Positions 43,486 to 52,131 of a stretch of 64,000 nucleotides of DNA are shown piece by piece. Numbering within the stretch: the first letter of the stretch is position 1; every line of letters begins with the position of its first letter. Under the pieces are notes generated by a model that was given only the letters and a program-made list of their open reading frames with translations, was not told the DNA's origin and made no database searches. The stretch is from Winogradskyella helgolandensis (GTDB taxonomy: Bacteria > Bacteroidota > Bacteroidia > Flavobacteriales > Flavobacteriaceae). The translations under genes and the position numbers were made by a program. The DNA lies in assembly GCF_013404085.1 (NCBI RefSeq), contig NZ_JABFHO010000001.1, forward strand, positions 3,733,501 to 3,797,500, given 5' to 3'.

Positions 43486-45970
43486 TAAAAACTTATTTTT
43501 TTTAAATAATGGTGGCGAAATGGGTGAAATTATGCGCCAAAAAGATTGGTCTATAAGCCCAGTTGGTCATCCCGCAACCTGGCCCTCTAGCCTTAAGACT
43601 ACTTTGAGCTTTATGCTCAATTCAAAATTCCCTATGTTTCTTTTTTGGGGAGCGGACCATATTTGCTTTTACAATGATGCCTACAGACCGAGTTTAGGTA
43701 AGGAAGGCAAACATCCTGAACTATTAGGGCAAAAAGCAGAAATTTATTGGGCAGAAATTTGGGATATTATAAGTCCAGAGATTTTCTCAGTTCTTAACGG
43801 TGGTCCTTCAACTTGGCACGAGAATCAACTTGTACCATTTTATAGAAATGGACAAATGGAAGATATTTACTGGACATACAGTTATAGTCCTGTAACTAAT
43901 GAATTGGGCCAAGTAGAAGGAGTGTTTACTACATGTACCGAAACCACCAGCAGCGTACTTAATCTCGCCAAGATTGAAGCGAGTAAGGATGAATTAGAAT
44001 TTGCCGTTGACGCAGCCGATTTAGGCACTTGGGATTTTAATCCTATTACAAATACATTTAAAGGTAATAACCGTCTAAAAGATTGGTTTGGACTGCCACT
44101 AAATGATGAGATCTTTTTAGAAGATGCTACAGCTGCCATAGTGGCCTCGGATAGAAAACGGGTACGTCAGCAAATTGAAATCTCATTAGGTGATTACGAA
44201 TCTGGTGGAAAATATGATGTTACTTATGTGATAAAAAACAAACTCACGGAACGCGAACGTATTGTGCGCGCCATAGGGAGAGCCTGGTTTAATGAAGATA
44301 AAGTTGCCTATAGATTTAATGGTATTCTGCAAGACATTACCCAACGTGAAAAAGCGTCGATTGAACTGAAGGCCAGTGAAGAACGCTTTCGTAAATTAGT
44401 GAAAACAGCTCCTATTGGTATTGCTGTTTTAGATGGTGATGATGATTATGTAATAAAGATGGCCAATGATATGGCACTATCTATTTGGCAACGTACTTAT
44501 AAAGAAGCCGTAGGCAAACCACTTTTTGAAGTTTTAAAGGAAATTAAAGACAATATTTTACCCATTTTTGAAGCGGTTAAGACCACTAAAAAAGCACAGT
44601 TTGGTACTGAATACCCATTTACATTAGAACGAGATGGAGTGGCACAAATAGAATACTTCAATTTTATTTTTCAGCCTTTAATCAAAGACGATGAGGTTGT
44701 AGAATTGATATTAGTCGCCTACGAGGTTTCCGACATGGTAAAGGCCAGATTTGAGCTTCAGGAATCCCAAAAGCAATTTAAGAATTTTGTAGAGCAATCA
44801 CCTATTGCCATGAGTATTGTGAGAGGAGAGAACTTGAACATAGAAATGGCCAACAATGCGCTATTAGAGACCTTTTGGCGTAAAAAGAAAGATGAGGTTA
44901 TCGGGAAAGATTTATTAGATATATTTCCTGATTTGGAAGGCTCCAAGTATCCTGAAACACTTAAAGAAATTATCCGCACAGGCATTGGAGTGTCAGAAAA
45001 TGAATCTTATGTCATTTTAGAAAGCGATGACGGTGTTAAAGAGTTTTACTCCGACTATGATTATCAACCACTGTACGGCTTAGATGGTTTAGTTTCTGGA
45101 GTCATGGTAACCGGTTCGGATGTAACTGACCGTGTTTTAGCACGAAAGAAATTAGAACAATTTTCTAACGATTTAGAACAACAAGTTGAAGAACGTACCA
45201 ACGCCTTAAATATAGCTAATCGCCAATTACAGCAGTCCTTAATACATCTTCAAAAAACCAATGAAGAGCTCGAAGCTTTTGCTTATGTTTCTAGTCATGA
45301 TTTGCAAGAGCCCTTGCGAAAAATTCAAATGTTTACCAATCGTTTATTAGAACGTGATAGTGATAAACTGTCGGCAAAAGGAGTTCAGGATGTCTCCAAA
45401 ATATTAGTATCTGCCAAACGCATGCGTGCGTTGATTGAAGACCTTTTAGAATACTCTAGAAGCAATGACTCAGATGTAAATTTTAAACCTACCGACTTAA
45501 AGGAATTACTGCTTCAGGTGATTGAGAATTTAAATTCAAAAATCGAAGCCACCAATACACTAATAACATACGATGATCTTTGTACAGCAACGGTCATTCC
45601 ATTTCAAATTAAACAAGTCTTTCAAAATCTTATAGAAAATTCTATAAAATTTGCTCAGAAGAATCTCAGACCTACTGTTGACATTATTACCGAGAAAGTC
45701 ACCGGAGAAGCTTCTGGCATACAAACTTTATTGGATCATCAAACCTATTATAAAATTTCATTTACAGATAACGGCATCGGTTTTGAACCTGAACATTCCG
45801 ATCAGATTTTTGAGCTTTTTAAAAGGCTTCATGGTAAATTTGAATATCAAGGAACAGGTATTGGATTGGCCATTGTAAAGAAAATATGTAAAAACCATAA
45901 AGGAGCTATTATAGCGACATCTGAACCACTTAAAGGAGCCAAATTCTCTTTATTTCTTCCTGTAGAATAA
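43472..45970 (+). CDS. soluble multi-PAS sensor histidine kinase
   Basis: From ATG 43472 the protein has 832 residues. An earlier in-frame TTG at 43430 would deepen the overlap with the regulator, so the ATG is preferred. The N-terminal sensor-like part (MFLFWGADHICFYNDAYRPSLG) is followed by three or four PAS/PAC units (for example ELKASEERFRKLVKTAPIGIAVL, ESQKQFKNFVEQSPIAMSIV), a linking coiled coil, HisKA (FAYVSSHDLQEPLRKIQMF with the phospho-His) and HATPase (FTDNGIGFEP, YQGTGIGLAIVKKI). No membrane helix, so it senses a cytoplasmic signal. Coupled to the response regulator by overlap. Possible inputs are redox, light or small molecules; none is proven. Confidence 0.9.
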   Translation: MTVPNKNLFFLNNGGEMGEIMRQKDWSISPVGHPATWPSSLKTTLSFMLNSKFPMFLFWGADHICFYNDAYRPSLGKEGKHPELLGQKAEIYWAEIWDIISPEIFSVLNGGPSTWHENQLVPFYRNGQMEDIYWTYSYSPVTNELGQVEGVFTTCTETTSSVLNLAKIEASKDELEFAVDAADLGTWDFNPITNTFKGNNRLKDWFGLPLNDEIFLEDATAAIVASDRKRVRQQIEISLGDYESGGKYDVTYVIKNKLTERERIVRAIGRAWFNEDKVAYRFNGILQDITQREKASIELKASEERFRKLVKTAPIGIAVLDGDDDYVIKMANDMALSIWQRTYKEAVGKPLFEVLKEIKDNILPIFEAVKTTKKAQFGTEYPFTLERDGVAQIEYFNFIFQPLIKDDEVVELILVAYEVSDMVKARFELQESQKQFKNFVEQSPIAMSIVRGENLNIEMANNALLETFWRKKKDEVIGKDLLDIFPDLEGSKYPETLKEIIRTGIGVSENESYVILESDDGVKEFYSDYDYQPLYGLDGLVSGVMVTGSDVTDRVLARKKLEQFSNDLEQQVEERTNALNIANRQLQQSLIHLQKTNEELEAFAYVSSHDLQEPLRKIQMFTNRLLERDSDKLSAKGVQDVSKILVSAKRMRALIEDLLEYSRSNDSDVNFKPTDLKELLLQVIENLNSKIEATNTLITYDDLCTATVIPFQIKQVFQNLIENSIKFAQKNLRPTVDIITEKVTGEASGIQTLLDHQTYYKISFTDNGIGFEPEHSDQIFELFKRLHGKFEYQGTGIGLAIVKKICKNHKGAIIATSEPLKGAKFSLFLPVE

Positions 45971-46222
45971 CCAACCTTAGCTGTTAATTATTATTTGTTC
46001 GTCACTACTCATAAGGACATTGGATGTTTTGCATGTAACGGATTCATGCTATGACTGTGCGTTTATGGTATCACTCTCTTTGTTTAAAAATAATAACATT
46101 CTTTAACGACTTCAACAATCACTTATGTATTGGGTTATAGTTTTATTCGGATGAGTTAATGCATCTTATGGTGTTCATTAATTTTAGGTGGCAATAGTAT
46201 TTACTCATTTAAACCTCATACC

Positions 46223-48355
46223 ATGGCAAAGCAACACCACTCTAAGACTCAAAAAACTGAAGATTTACAGCAATTCGAAAAAAATGCTGAAGGTAAAGTT
46301 ATGACAACGAACCAAGGTCTAAAAGTTAACGACACTAATAACTCACTAAAAACCGGAGAACGCGGTTCTACCCTCTTGGAAGATTTTTTATTACGTGAGA
46401 AAATCACGCATTTTGACCATGAGCGTATACCAGAACGCATTGTACATGCGAGAGGTAGTGCTGCTCATGGTTACTTTGAACTCTATGAGAGTATTGAAAA
46501 CTACAGTAAGGCTGGCATTTTCACAGACACAAAACGAATAACTCCAGTGTTTGCTCGCTTTTCTACTGTGGCTGGTTCAAAAGGCTCAGCCGATTTAGCA
46601 AGAGATGTGCGTGGATTTGCCGTTAAATTTTATACCCAAGAAGGTACATGGGATTTGGTGGGCAATAATATGCCTATATTTTTTATTCAGGATGCTATGA
46701 AGTTTCCAGATCTCATACATTCTGTAAAACCAGAGCCTAATAAAGAAATACCACAAGCCGCTTCTGCTCATGACACCTTCTATGATTTTATTTCCCGATC
46801 AACAGAAACCTTACACAATCAGATATGGGTTATGAGTGATCGTGCTATTCCAAGAAGTTTCCGTATGATGGAAGGCTTTGGGATACATACCTTTCGATTA
46901 ATCAATAAAGACGGAGAATCGCACTTTGTAAAGTTCCATTGGAAACCCCTTTTAGGAGTGCATTCTGTGACTTGGGATGAGGCTGTGAAAATTAACGGTG
47001 CAGATGCCGATTTTCACAGACGCGATTTATGGGATGCTATTGAATCTGGACAATATCCGGAGTGGGAATTGGGCATTCAGGTAGTCGCTGAAGCCGATGA
47101 GCACAAGTTTGAATTTGATCTCCTAGATCCTACAAAACTGATTCCGGAGGAATTAGTGCCTGTTGAGATTATCGGAAAAATGACGTTGAATAGAAATCCA
47201 GAAAACTTCTTTGCTGAGACGGAACAAGTTGCATTTTTACCAGGCCATATTGTTCCTGGTATTGACTTTACCAATGATCCCTTATTACAAGGTCGGTTAT
47301 TCTCTTATCGCGATACACAGTTGTCGCGGTTAGGCAGTCCTAATTTTCATCAAATCCCTATAAACAGACCTATTGGAGAGGTTCATAATAATCAGCGCGA
47401 TGGTCATATGCAAATGGATATCCCTAAAGGGCAAACCGCTTATTTTCCTAATTCTTTAGGAGGAGGCTGTCCACATTTGGCTAAGATGAGCGAAGGTGCA
47501 TTTACCTCTTATGAAGAGCGCATTGACGCAAAAAAAATTAGAACACGTAGCGAAAGTTTTAATGATCATTTTTCGCAACCAGCACTGTTTTATAGAAGCT
47601 TGGCAGATTGGGAACAAGAACATGTTGCCGACGCCTATACTTTTGAATTAGGGAAATGTAATCAAAAACATATCAAGGAGCGAATGTTGTGGGTCATTGC
47701 GCAAATCGATAAGAATTTAGCTAAAAAAGTAGCAAAAGGTTTAGGTCTTGCTATTCCAAAAACCATTGAGCAACCCATAAATCAGGCTATTGGTGCTGAC
47801 GCTAATGTTAAAAAACAGCAACCACCAAAAAAGAAAAACTATTTAGATAAAGATAAAGCCTTAAGTCAAGCCAACACGAAATTTGAAAGTATTGCTACCC
47901 GGCAAATTGGAGTTTTGGTAGCCGATGGGTTTTCGATGAAAGATTTTAAGACTATGAAAAATGCCTTAGAAAAAGCGCATGCCGTAGTTAAATTAATAGC
48001 ACCTCATGGAGGAACCATAACGTGTGATGAAAACATGGAACACGAAGTGGATGCTGCCATTATGACGACAGAAAGTGTCTTGTTTGATGCGGTTTATATT
48101 CCTGGAGGCAAAGCATCGATTGCGCAATTATTAAAGGAAGCCAAATTTAAGAAGTTTGTAAACGAAGCTTTTAAACATTGTAAAGCTATTGCCGTTGATA
48201 ATGAAGGCGAACAACTAATCGATAAAACTTTTGTAGCCGATTATAAAGATGATAAAGCAGTATTTATTAATGCAAAACCAAACGCCTTTATTGATTCAAT
48301 TTCTAAACATCGTCATTGGGATAGAATGGAGATAGCAGCTATGGTTCCTGCCTAA
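46223..48355 (+). CDS. katE: large-subunit monofunctional catalase (HPII type)
   Basis: A 710-residue heme catalase that turns hydrogen peroxide into water and oxygen. The catalytic His75 lies in ERIVHARGSAAHGYF, the distal Asn in DLVGNNMPIFFI, and the heme-ligating Tyr in GRLFSYRDTQLSRLG. The C-terminal ~150 residues form the flavodoxin/glutaminase-like domain (IGVLVADGFSMKDF, DAVYIPGGKAS) found only in large catalases. Length is slightly below E. coli KatE. It is the clearest stress gene of the island. Confidence 0.95.
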   Translation: MAKQHHSKTQKTEDLQQFEKNAEGKVMTTNQGLKVNDTNNSLKTGERGSTLLEDFLLREKITHFDHERIPERIVHARGSAAHGYFELYESIENYSKAGIFTDTKRITPVFARFSTVAGSKGSADLARDVRGFAVKFYTQEGTWDLVGNNMPIFFIQDAMKFPDLIHSVKPEPNKEIPQAASAHDTFYDFISRSTETLHNQIWVMSDRAIPRSFRMMEGFGIHTFRLINKDGESHFVKFHWKPLLGVHSVTWDEAVKINGADADFHRRDLWDAIESGQYPEWELGIQVVAEADEHKFEFDLLDPTKLIPEELVPVEIIGKMTLNRNPENFFAETEQVAFLPGHIVPGIDFTNDPLLQGRLFSYRDTQLSRLGSPNFHQIPINRPIGEVHNNQRDGHMQMDIPKGQTAYFPNSLGGGCPHLAKMSEGAFTSYEERIDAKKIRTRSESFNDHFSQPALFYRSLADWEQEHVADAYTFELGKCNQKHIKERMLWVIAQIDKNLAKKVAKGLGLAIPKTIEQPINQAIGADANVKKQQPPKKKNYLDKDKALSQANTKFESIATRQIGVLVADGFSMKDFKTMKNALEKAHAVVKLIAPHGGTITCDENMEHEVDAAIMTTESVLFDAVYIPGGKASIAQLLKEAKFKKFVNEAFKHCKAIAVDNEGEQLIDKTFVADYKDDKAVFINAKPNAFIDSISKHRHWDRMEIAAMVPA

Positions 48356-48435
48356 ATTAACTTATATACGCTTTGATTTTATGGATAACATTTCAATGGT
48401 TCATTGATATTGTAAACGAATACGACACTCCAATT

Positions 48436-48705
48436 ATGAACTTAGAAGAATTAATAGGCATACTGGCTGGGATATTTACAACGCTTGCTGTATTACCGCA
48501 AATTCACAAGGCCATTACAACAAAAAAAATTGAAGATGTCAGTGTAAGCATGTTTGTTATTCTATGTATTGGTGTTGGGTTATGGACGGTCTATGGTATT
48601 CTAAAAATGGATTGGCCCATTATAATAACCAACGGTATATCATTGATCTTAAACGGCATAATGTTAAAAATTGTATGGTTTCAAGACTCAGATAAATCTC
48701 AATAA
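48436..48705 (+). CDS. SemiSWEET-type transporter
   Basis: An 89-residue protein from ATG 48436 (MNLEELIGILAGIFTTLAVL) with three membrane helices and the PQ motif LAVLPQIHKAITTK, as in bacterial SemiSWEET sugar transporters, which work as dimers. An ATG at 48373 would add 21 residues not found in the family. It lies 80 bases after katE, so it may share its transcript. Substrate unknown; sucrose or hexoses are usual for the family. Confidence 0.88.
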   Translation: MNLEELIGILAGIFTTLAVLPQIHKAITTKKIEDVSVSMFVILCIGVGLWTVYGILKMDWPIIITNGISLILNGIMLKIVWFQDSDKSQ

Positions 48706-48727
48706 CTAGGATGTAATTGACATAAGA

Positions 48728-49291
48728 TTACGATTTTATATCATCTTTTTCTTTTTCAATTTCTTCACCTATATTTTCTTTCGATAACATAGGGTGATCT
48801 TTACCAAGTCCTATAATGGCTATCAAATTAGTGATAGCATTATATAACATTAGGATGACTGTAATCATCATTCCGCTTATCACTGAAGTCGACCCTAAGG
48901 TTATCCAATAAATTACTGAATACCAATTGGTAGGTACATTGTCTGATTCGACAATAGGAATGTTGAAGAATTGAAATAATATGAGTGCTGATATAAATAA
49001 AATCACATCAAATTTAGCAATACTAAGCACTTGTTTATAATGGAGTTCTTTTAATGACATTTTAGAGCCAAAACTTACACTCAGTAATGTGAGTAATAAC
49101 GCTAGAATTGTTGCAGATGCTAAGACTATCGTATTACATAGCATATTTAATCCATTCAAAGACTCTTTTAATAAATGTTTAGCTTCGTATCCCGAGACAT
49201 TTCCTAACAGAAAAATTCCGATACCTGTAAAGAGGGTTGCTATCAAGCCTCCGTAAATAGCATTTTTGTTTTCTTCTAAAAAATCAAACAT
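48728..49291 (-). CDS. four-helix membrane protein of unknown function
   Basis: A 187-residue protein from ATG 49291 (FDFLEENKNAIYGGLIATLFTG). It has four predicted membrane helices (about residues 16-32, 52-72, 95-115 and 128-160) and an acidic C-terminal tail (ENIGEEIEKEKDDIKS). An in-frame ATG at 49315 would deepen the overlap with DUF421 and was not used. The overlap of 8 bases with the DUF421 stop means they are translated together. No family recognised; a small channel or a stress membrane protein is possible. Confidence 0.78.
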   Translation of the reverse strand: MFDFLEENKNAIYGGLIATLFTGIGIFLLGNVSGYEAKHLLKESLNGLNMLCNTIVLASATILALLLTLLSVSFGSKMSLKELHYKQVLSIAKFDVILFISALILFQFFNIPIVESDNVPTNWYSVIYWITLGSTSVISGMMITVILMLYNAITNLIAIIGLGKDHPMLSKENIGEEIEKEKDDIKS

Positions 49292-49802
49292 ATAAATCTT
49301 GTGTATTGACGTCACTCAACAATTTAGGTTCAACATTCTTATTTGAATTATTATGAATTACAGACACATCGCCTGTACTTTCAAAAATTACCGCTTTTAC
49401 CTCCTTAAAATCGTGAACATTTGCTTCTCTTAGTTTTGCAATTAAATCGCTTTCACCAACATTACAAGCCTTAAGGCGGTTATGTAAAATTTTACCATTC
49501 CACATTATAATCTGAGGTTTGTTAGTAAACCATCGTTTTAGAAGCGGACTCTTTCGTACCAAAAAAGAAAACAAGGTCTGAAACGCAATAATGGTTACTA
49601 ATACAATACCTCCCTTTAGCAAAGAATAATCTGAATTAAGAATAATAGATGCCAACACGGAGCCCACGGCAATTGTGGAGGCAAAATCAAAACTAGACAT
49701 TTTAGCAAAGGTCCTCAGACCAAAAATTCGGGTGATAATTATGATGATGGTGAATATGCCTAATACCGACAGTATTAGCCATAGCATGTCTTGAAGTGTC
49801 AT
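49284..49802 (-). CDS. DUF421 domain-containing (YetF-like) membrane protein
   Basis: A 172-residue protein with about three membrane helices in the first 85 residues (LILSVLGIFTIIIIITRIFG; SSFDFASTIAVGSVLASIIL) and a soluble C-terminal alpha/beta domain (PQIIMWNGKILHNRLKACNVGESDLIAKLREANV), the layout of the DUF421/YetF family. Function is not settled in general. Upstream and coupled to the membrane protein at 48728. The pair is convergent with the SemiSWEET gene. Confidence 0.9.
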   Translation of the reverse strand: MTLQDMLWLILSVLGIFTIIIIITRIFGLRTFAKMSSFDFASTIAVGSVLASIILNSDYSLLKGGIVLVTIIAFQTLFSFLVRKSPLLKRWFTNKPQIIMWNGKILHNRLKACNVGESDLIAKLREANVHDFKEVKAVIFESTGDVSVIHNNSNKNVEPKLLSDVNTQDLYV

Positions 49803-50009
49803 AATGAAATTGTTTAGTTATAGATTAAAATTACATGTATTCCAGAATTTGGATTAACGCAATTGTTACAAAAACTAACCTATTTAAAATCTTATGATAC
49901 CGCGCTTTTGTAGTTAATGTAATGAGCTAATTAAATCATCAATAGAGTAAACGCATAGATTTGATCTCTATTAAATTTGATACTATTCAACATTTAATAC
50001 GACCTTATT

Positions 50010-50693
50010 ATGAATCCCATAACAAAGACACACCCATTACATAAAATGATTGATGAGGCTTATAAAGATTTTATTCTAACACAAAAACATCCTTGTGTTA
50101 TGGCTAAAACTTTATTTATGACGGATCAATATCATTTAAATATTTACCGATCTTCAAACCACGCAGAGGATTTAATCACTTTACTAAAGGACTTAGAAGC
50201 GTTTATTGAACAATACGATTTTGAATCTCATACATTTGAATCCTTCTTAGCCGTCTTTCCTTTTGAACAGTATCATACTGAAAAAGATTTTGAAAACAGG
50301 TTATGGCAAACACTCCAACAGTTGCATGAGCTAGATGACTGTGATTGGGATGCTTCGGTAAGTGATGATCCTGATGATCCTAATTTTAGTTTTAGTTTAA
50401 AAGGGCACGCGTTTTATATTGTAGGGCTTCATCCCAACAGTTCGCGGCTGGCACGGCAAAGTCCCTATCCTACTATTGTATTTAATCTGCATGCGCAATT
50501 TGAACAATTGCGAGCCATGGGCAGCTACAAAAAAGTAAAAAAGCGTATTAGAAAACGTGATAAAAAATTACAAGGCCATATTAATCCTGTGCTCAAAGAT
50601 TTCGGAAAAGATTCTGAAACCAAACAATATAGCGGTAGAGCCGTAGATAGTGCTTGGAAATGTCCTTTTCATAAAACCTCTAAACTCGTATGA
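50010..50693 (+). CDS. YqcI/YcgG family, GntA-like heme-dependent N-hydroxylase
   Basis: A 227-residue protein of the YqcI/YcgG family. The motif run GLHPNSSRLARQSPYPTIV, NLHAQFEQLR, RIRKRDKKLQGHINPVL and QYSGRAVDSAWKCPFH is the family hallmark. A characterised member, GntA of guanitoxin synthesis, is a heme enzyme that N-hydroxylates an arginine-derived substrate. The stop overlaps the start of the DUF1989 gene (ATGA), so the two act together. No other guanitoxin genes are visible, so the product here is different or unknown. Confidence 0.82.
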   Translation: MNPITKTHPLHKMIDEAYKDFILTQKHPCVMAKTLFMTDQYHLNIYRSSNHAEDLITLLKDLEAFIEQYDFESHTFESFLAVFPFEQYHTEKDFENRLWQTLQQLHELDDCDWDASVSDDPDDPNFSFSLKGHAFYIVGLHPNSSRLARQSPYPTIVFNLHAQFEQLRAMGSYKKVKKRIRKRDKKLQGHINPVLKDFGKDSETKQYSGRAVDSAWKCPFHKTSKLV

Positions 50694-51301
50694 AACCATT
50701 AATTAATGTTATACAACAACAATCGGGCACAGCATTCAAACTCAAGACCAATGATATTCTCACCGTAATAGATCCTATGGGAGAACAAGTCAGTGATATG
50801 GTGTTGTTTAATGCTGCCGATTATCAGGAAAAATTATCATCAGGTAAATCGTTAGACTTTGAAGAATCTATGTTACTCACTAAAGGCAATTATCTATGGT
50901 CTAATCGGTCTCGGAAAATGATGGAGATCATAGAAGATACTAATGGTCGTAACGATTTCTTATTAGCTCCTTGCAGTCCGGAAACGTTTAAAATTATGTA
51001 CAACTATGACGAAGAGCACCCGAGTTGCCTTAATAATTTACATCACCATTTAGAACCTTACGGTATTAGTGTCGATGATATACCGACTGCATTCAATATT
51101 TTTATGAATGTGCAGTTTGATTCTGCTGGAAAATTATCTGTCCATCCACCAACGTCAAAAGAAGGAGACTATATTCGTTTTAAAGCGCAAATGGATTTAC
51201 TGGTTGGACTTACTGCGTGTTCTGCTGAGGACAGCAATGGTGGTACCTTTAAACCTATACACTACCTTATTGAAACAGAGCCAAACCTTATTAAGCCATA
51301 G
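50690..51301 (+). CDS. urea carboxylase-associated (DUF1989) family protein
   Basis: A 203-residue protein of the DUF1989 family. It has VIDPMGEQVSDMVLF (residues 26-40), LWSNRSRKMMEII, DFLLAPCSPETFKIMY and HHHLEPYGIS (His cluster near 118). It continues with FNIFMNVQFDSAGKLSVHPPTSKEGDYIRFKA and ends with LTACSAEDSNGGTFKPIHY, all typical. The His/Cys pattern suggests a metal site. Family members accompany urea carboxylase or work on guanidino and amino-acid-derived compounds. Here it is coupled to a GntA-like hydroxylase, which suggests that it handles the N-hydroxy product. Confidence 0.88.
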   Translation: MKPLINVIQQQSGTAFKLKTNDILTVIDPMGEQVSDMVLFNAADYQEKLSSGKSLDFEESMLLTKGNYLWSNRSRKMMEIIEDTNGRNDFLLAPCSPETFKIMYNYDEEHPSCLNNLHHHLEPYGISVDDIPTAFNIFMNVQFDSAGKLSVHPPTSKEGDYIRFKAQMDLLVGLTACSAEDSNGGTFKPIHYLIETEPNLIKP

Positions 51302-51370
51302 CTATATGAAACACTTCGTATTAAACTTAATATGATTCTAAAAAGATTACTAATTTAAATATCTATTATC

Positions 51371-51547
51371 ATGACAAATGACAAGAAAAAGCAAGAAACT
51401 AAAAAAGCACCAAAAACAGAACATGAAAAAAGGTTGCATCAAAATGCAACCGATGAAAAAGGGGCTTTAAAAGACAACCATTACAACCAATATGGTAAAC
51501 AGAATGAAACATGTCGCGAGCGCGCCGAAAAATTAAAAGACGATTAA
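51371..51547 (+). CDS. small hydrophilic Lys/Glu-rich protein
   Basis: A 58-residue ORF (MTNDKKKQETKKAPKTEHEK, then RLHQNATDEKGALKDNHYNQY and CRERAEKLKDD). It is highly charged, with almost no hydrophobic residues, and probably disordered, like many small stress-induced proteins. It follows the DUF1989 gene by about 70 bases in the same direction. No family name recognised; support is the coding-like composition and position. Confidence 0.6.
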   Translation: MTNDKKKQETKKAPKTEHEKRLHQNATDEKGALKDNHYNQYGKQNETCRERAEKLKDD

Positions 51548-52131
51548 CATTTACAACGATGCACTAATTATATAAACATAAACGTGTCTTCGTCCTTTGT
51601 AAATGCTCTTGTAATCCTATTATTAGGCTGAGCTTCGTTATGCGTTGTATTCAGATTTGCCTGTTGAGGCTTAGTCGAAAAGAATGGTTTTTTTAGGATT
51701 TGAAGTAATTTCATAGCACATTAAATTTGGTGTTTACAAAGATACGAATCCCACGACTATTTTGGATCTCTTAAACAGCCATAAATCACCCAAAACTAAA
51801 GACTTAGCAACACCTTAACATTTAATTAAAACTCTGTTAAACATAGCCGTTTTTTTGTGTTAATTTATCTTTCCATTTCACGAGCACTTTAGCTACAATG
51901 TTCTCATATTATGCCATGTCCAATCGTTACGAGAAAATAGCGATGCCATGGCATATTTAATTGAGAGCTCAACCCTAACACCATCTCTACCGATTATTAA
52001 TTTTTTGAGCATTCCTAGCCTATATTTTAACAGAATACAATACCTTTCAACAAGAATTTGAATCCAATAGCAATTATAATAGCATTACAGCATACGGCTA
52101 AAAACCGCTGTAACGAAAGGTTTTAAGGACT
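51548..52131. other. intergenic region upstream of the SLC13 gene
   Basis: About 580 bases. Apart from a possible 48-codon ORF on the minus strand (51568-51714) nothing was supported. The part from about 51740 to 52131 is AT-rich and should contain the promoter of the SLC13 gene. Confidence 0.4.
51568..51714 (-). CDS. possible small protein (48 residues)
   Basis: The minus-strand frame from ATG 51714 reads MKLLQILKKPFFSTKPQQAN, then LNTTHNEAQPNNRI and TRAFTKDEDTFMFI, ending at 51568. The short basic amphipathic start followed by a polar tail resembles other small flavobacterial proteins, but no homologue is known to me. It is convergent with the gene ending at 51547. Short length leaves chance as a real alternative. 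Confidence 0.35.
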   Translation of the reverse strand: MKLLQILKKPFFSTKPQQANLNTTHNEAQPNNRITRAFTKDEDTFMFI

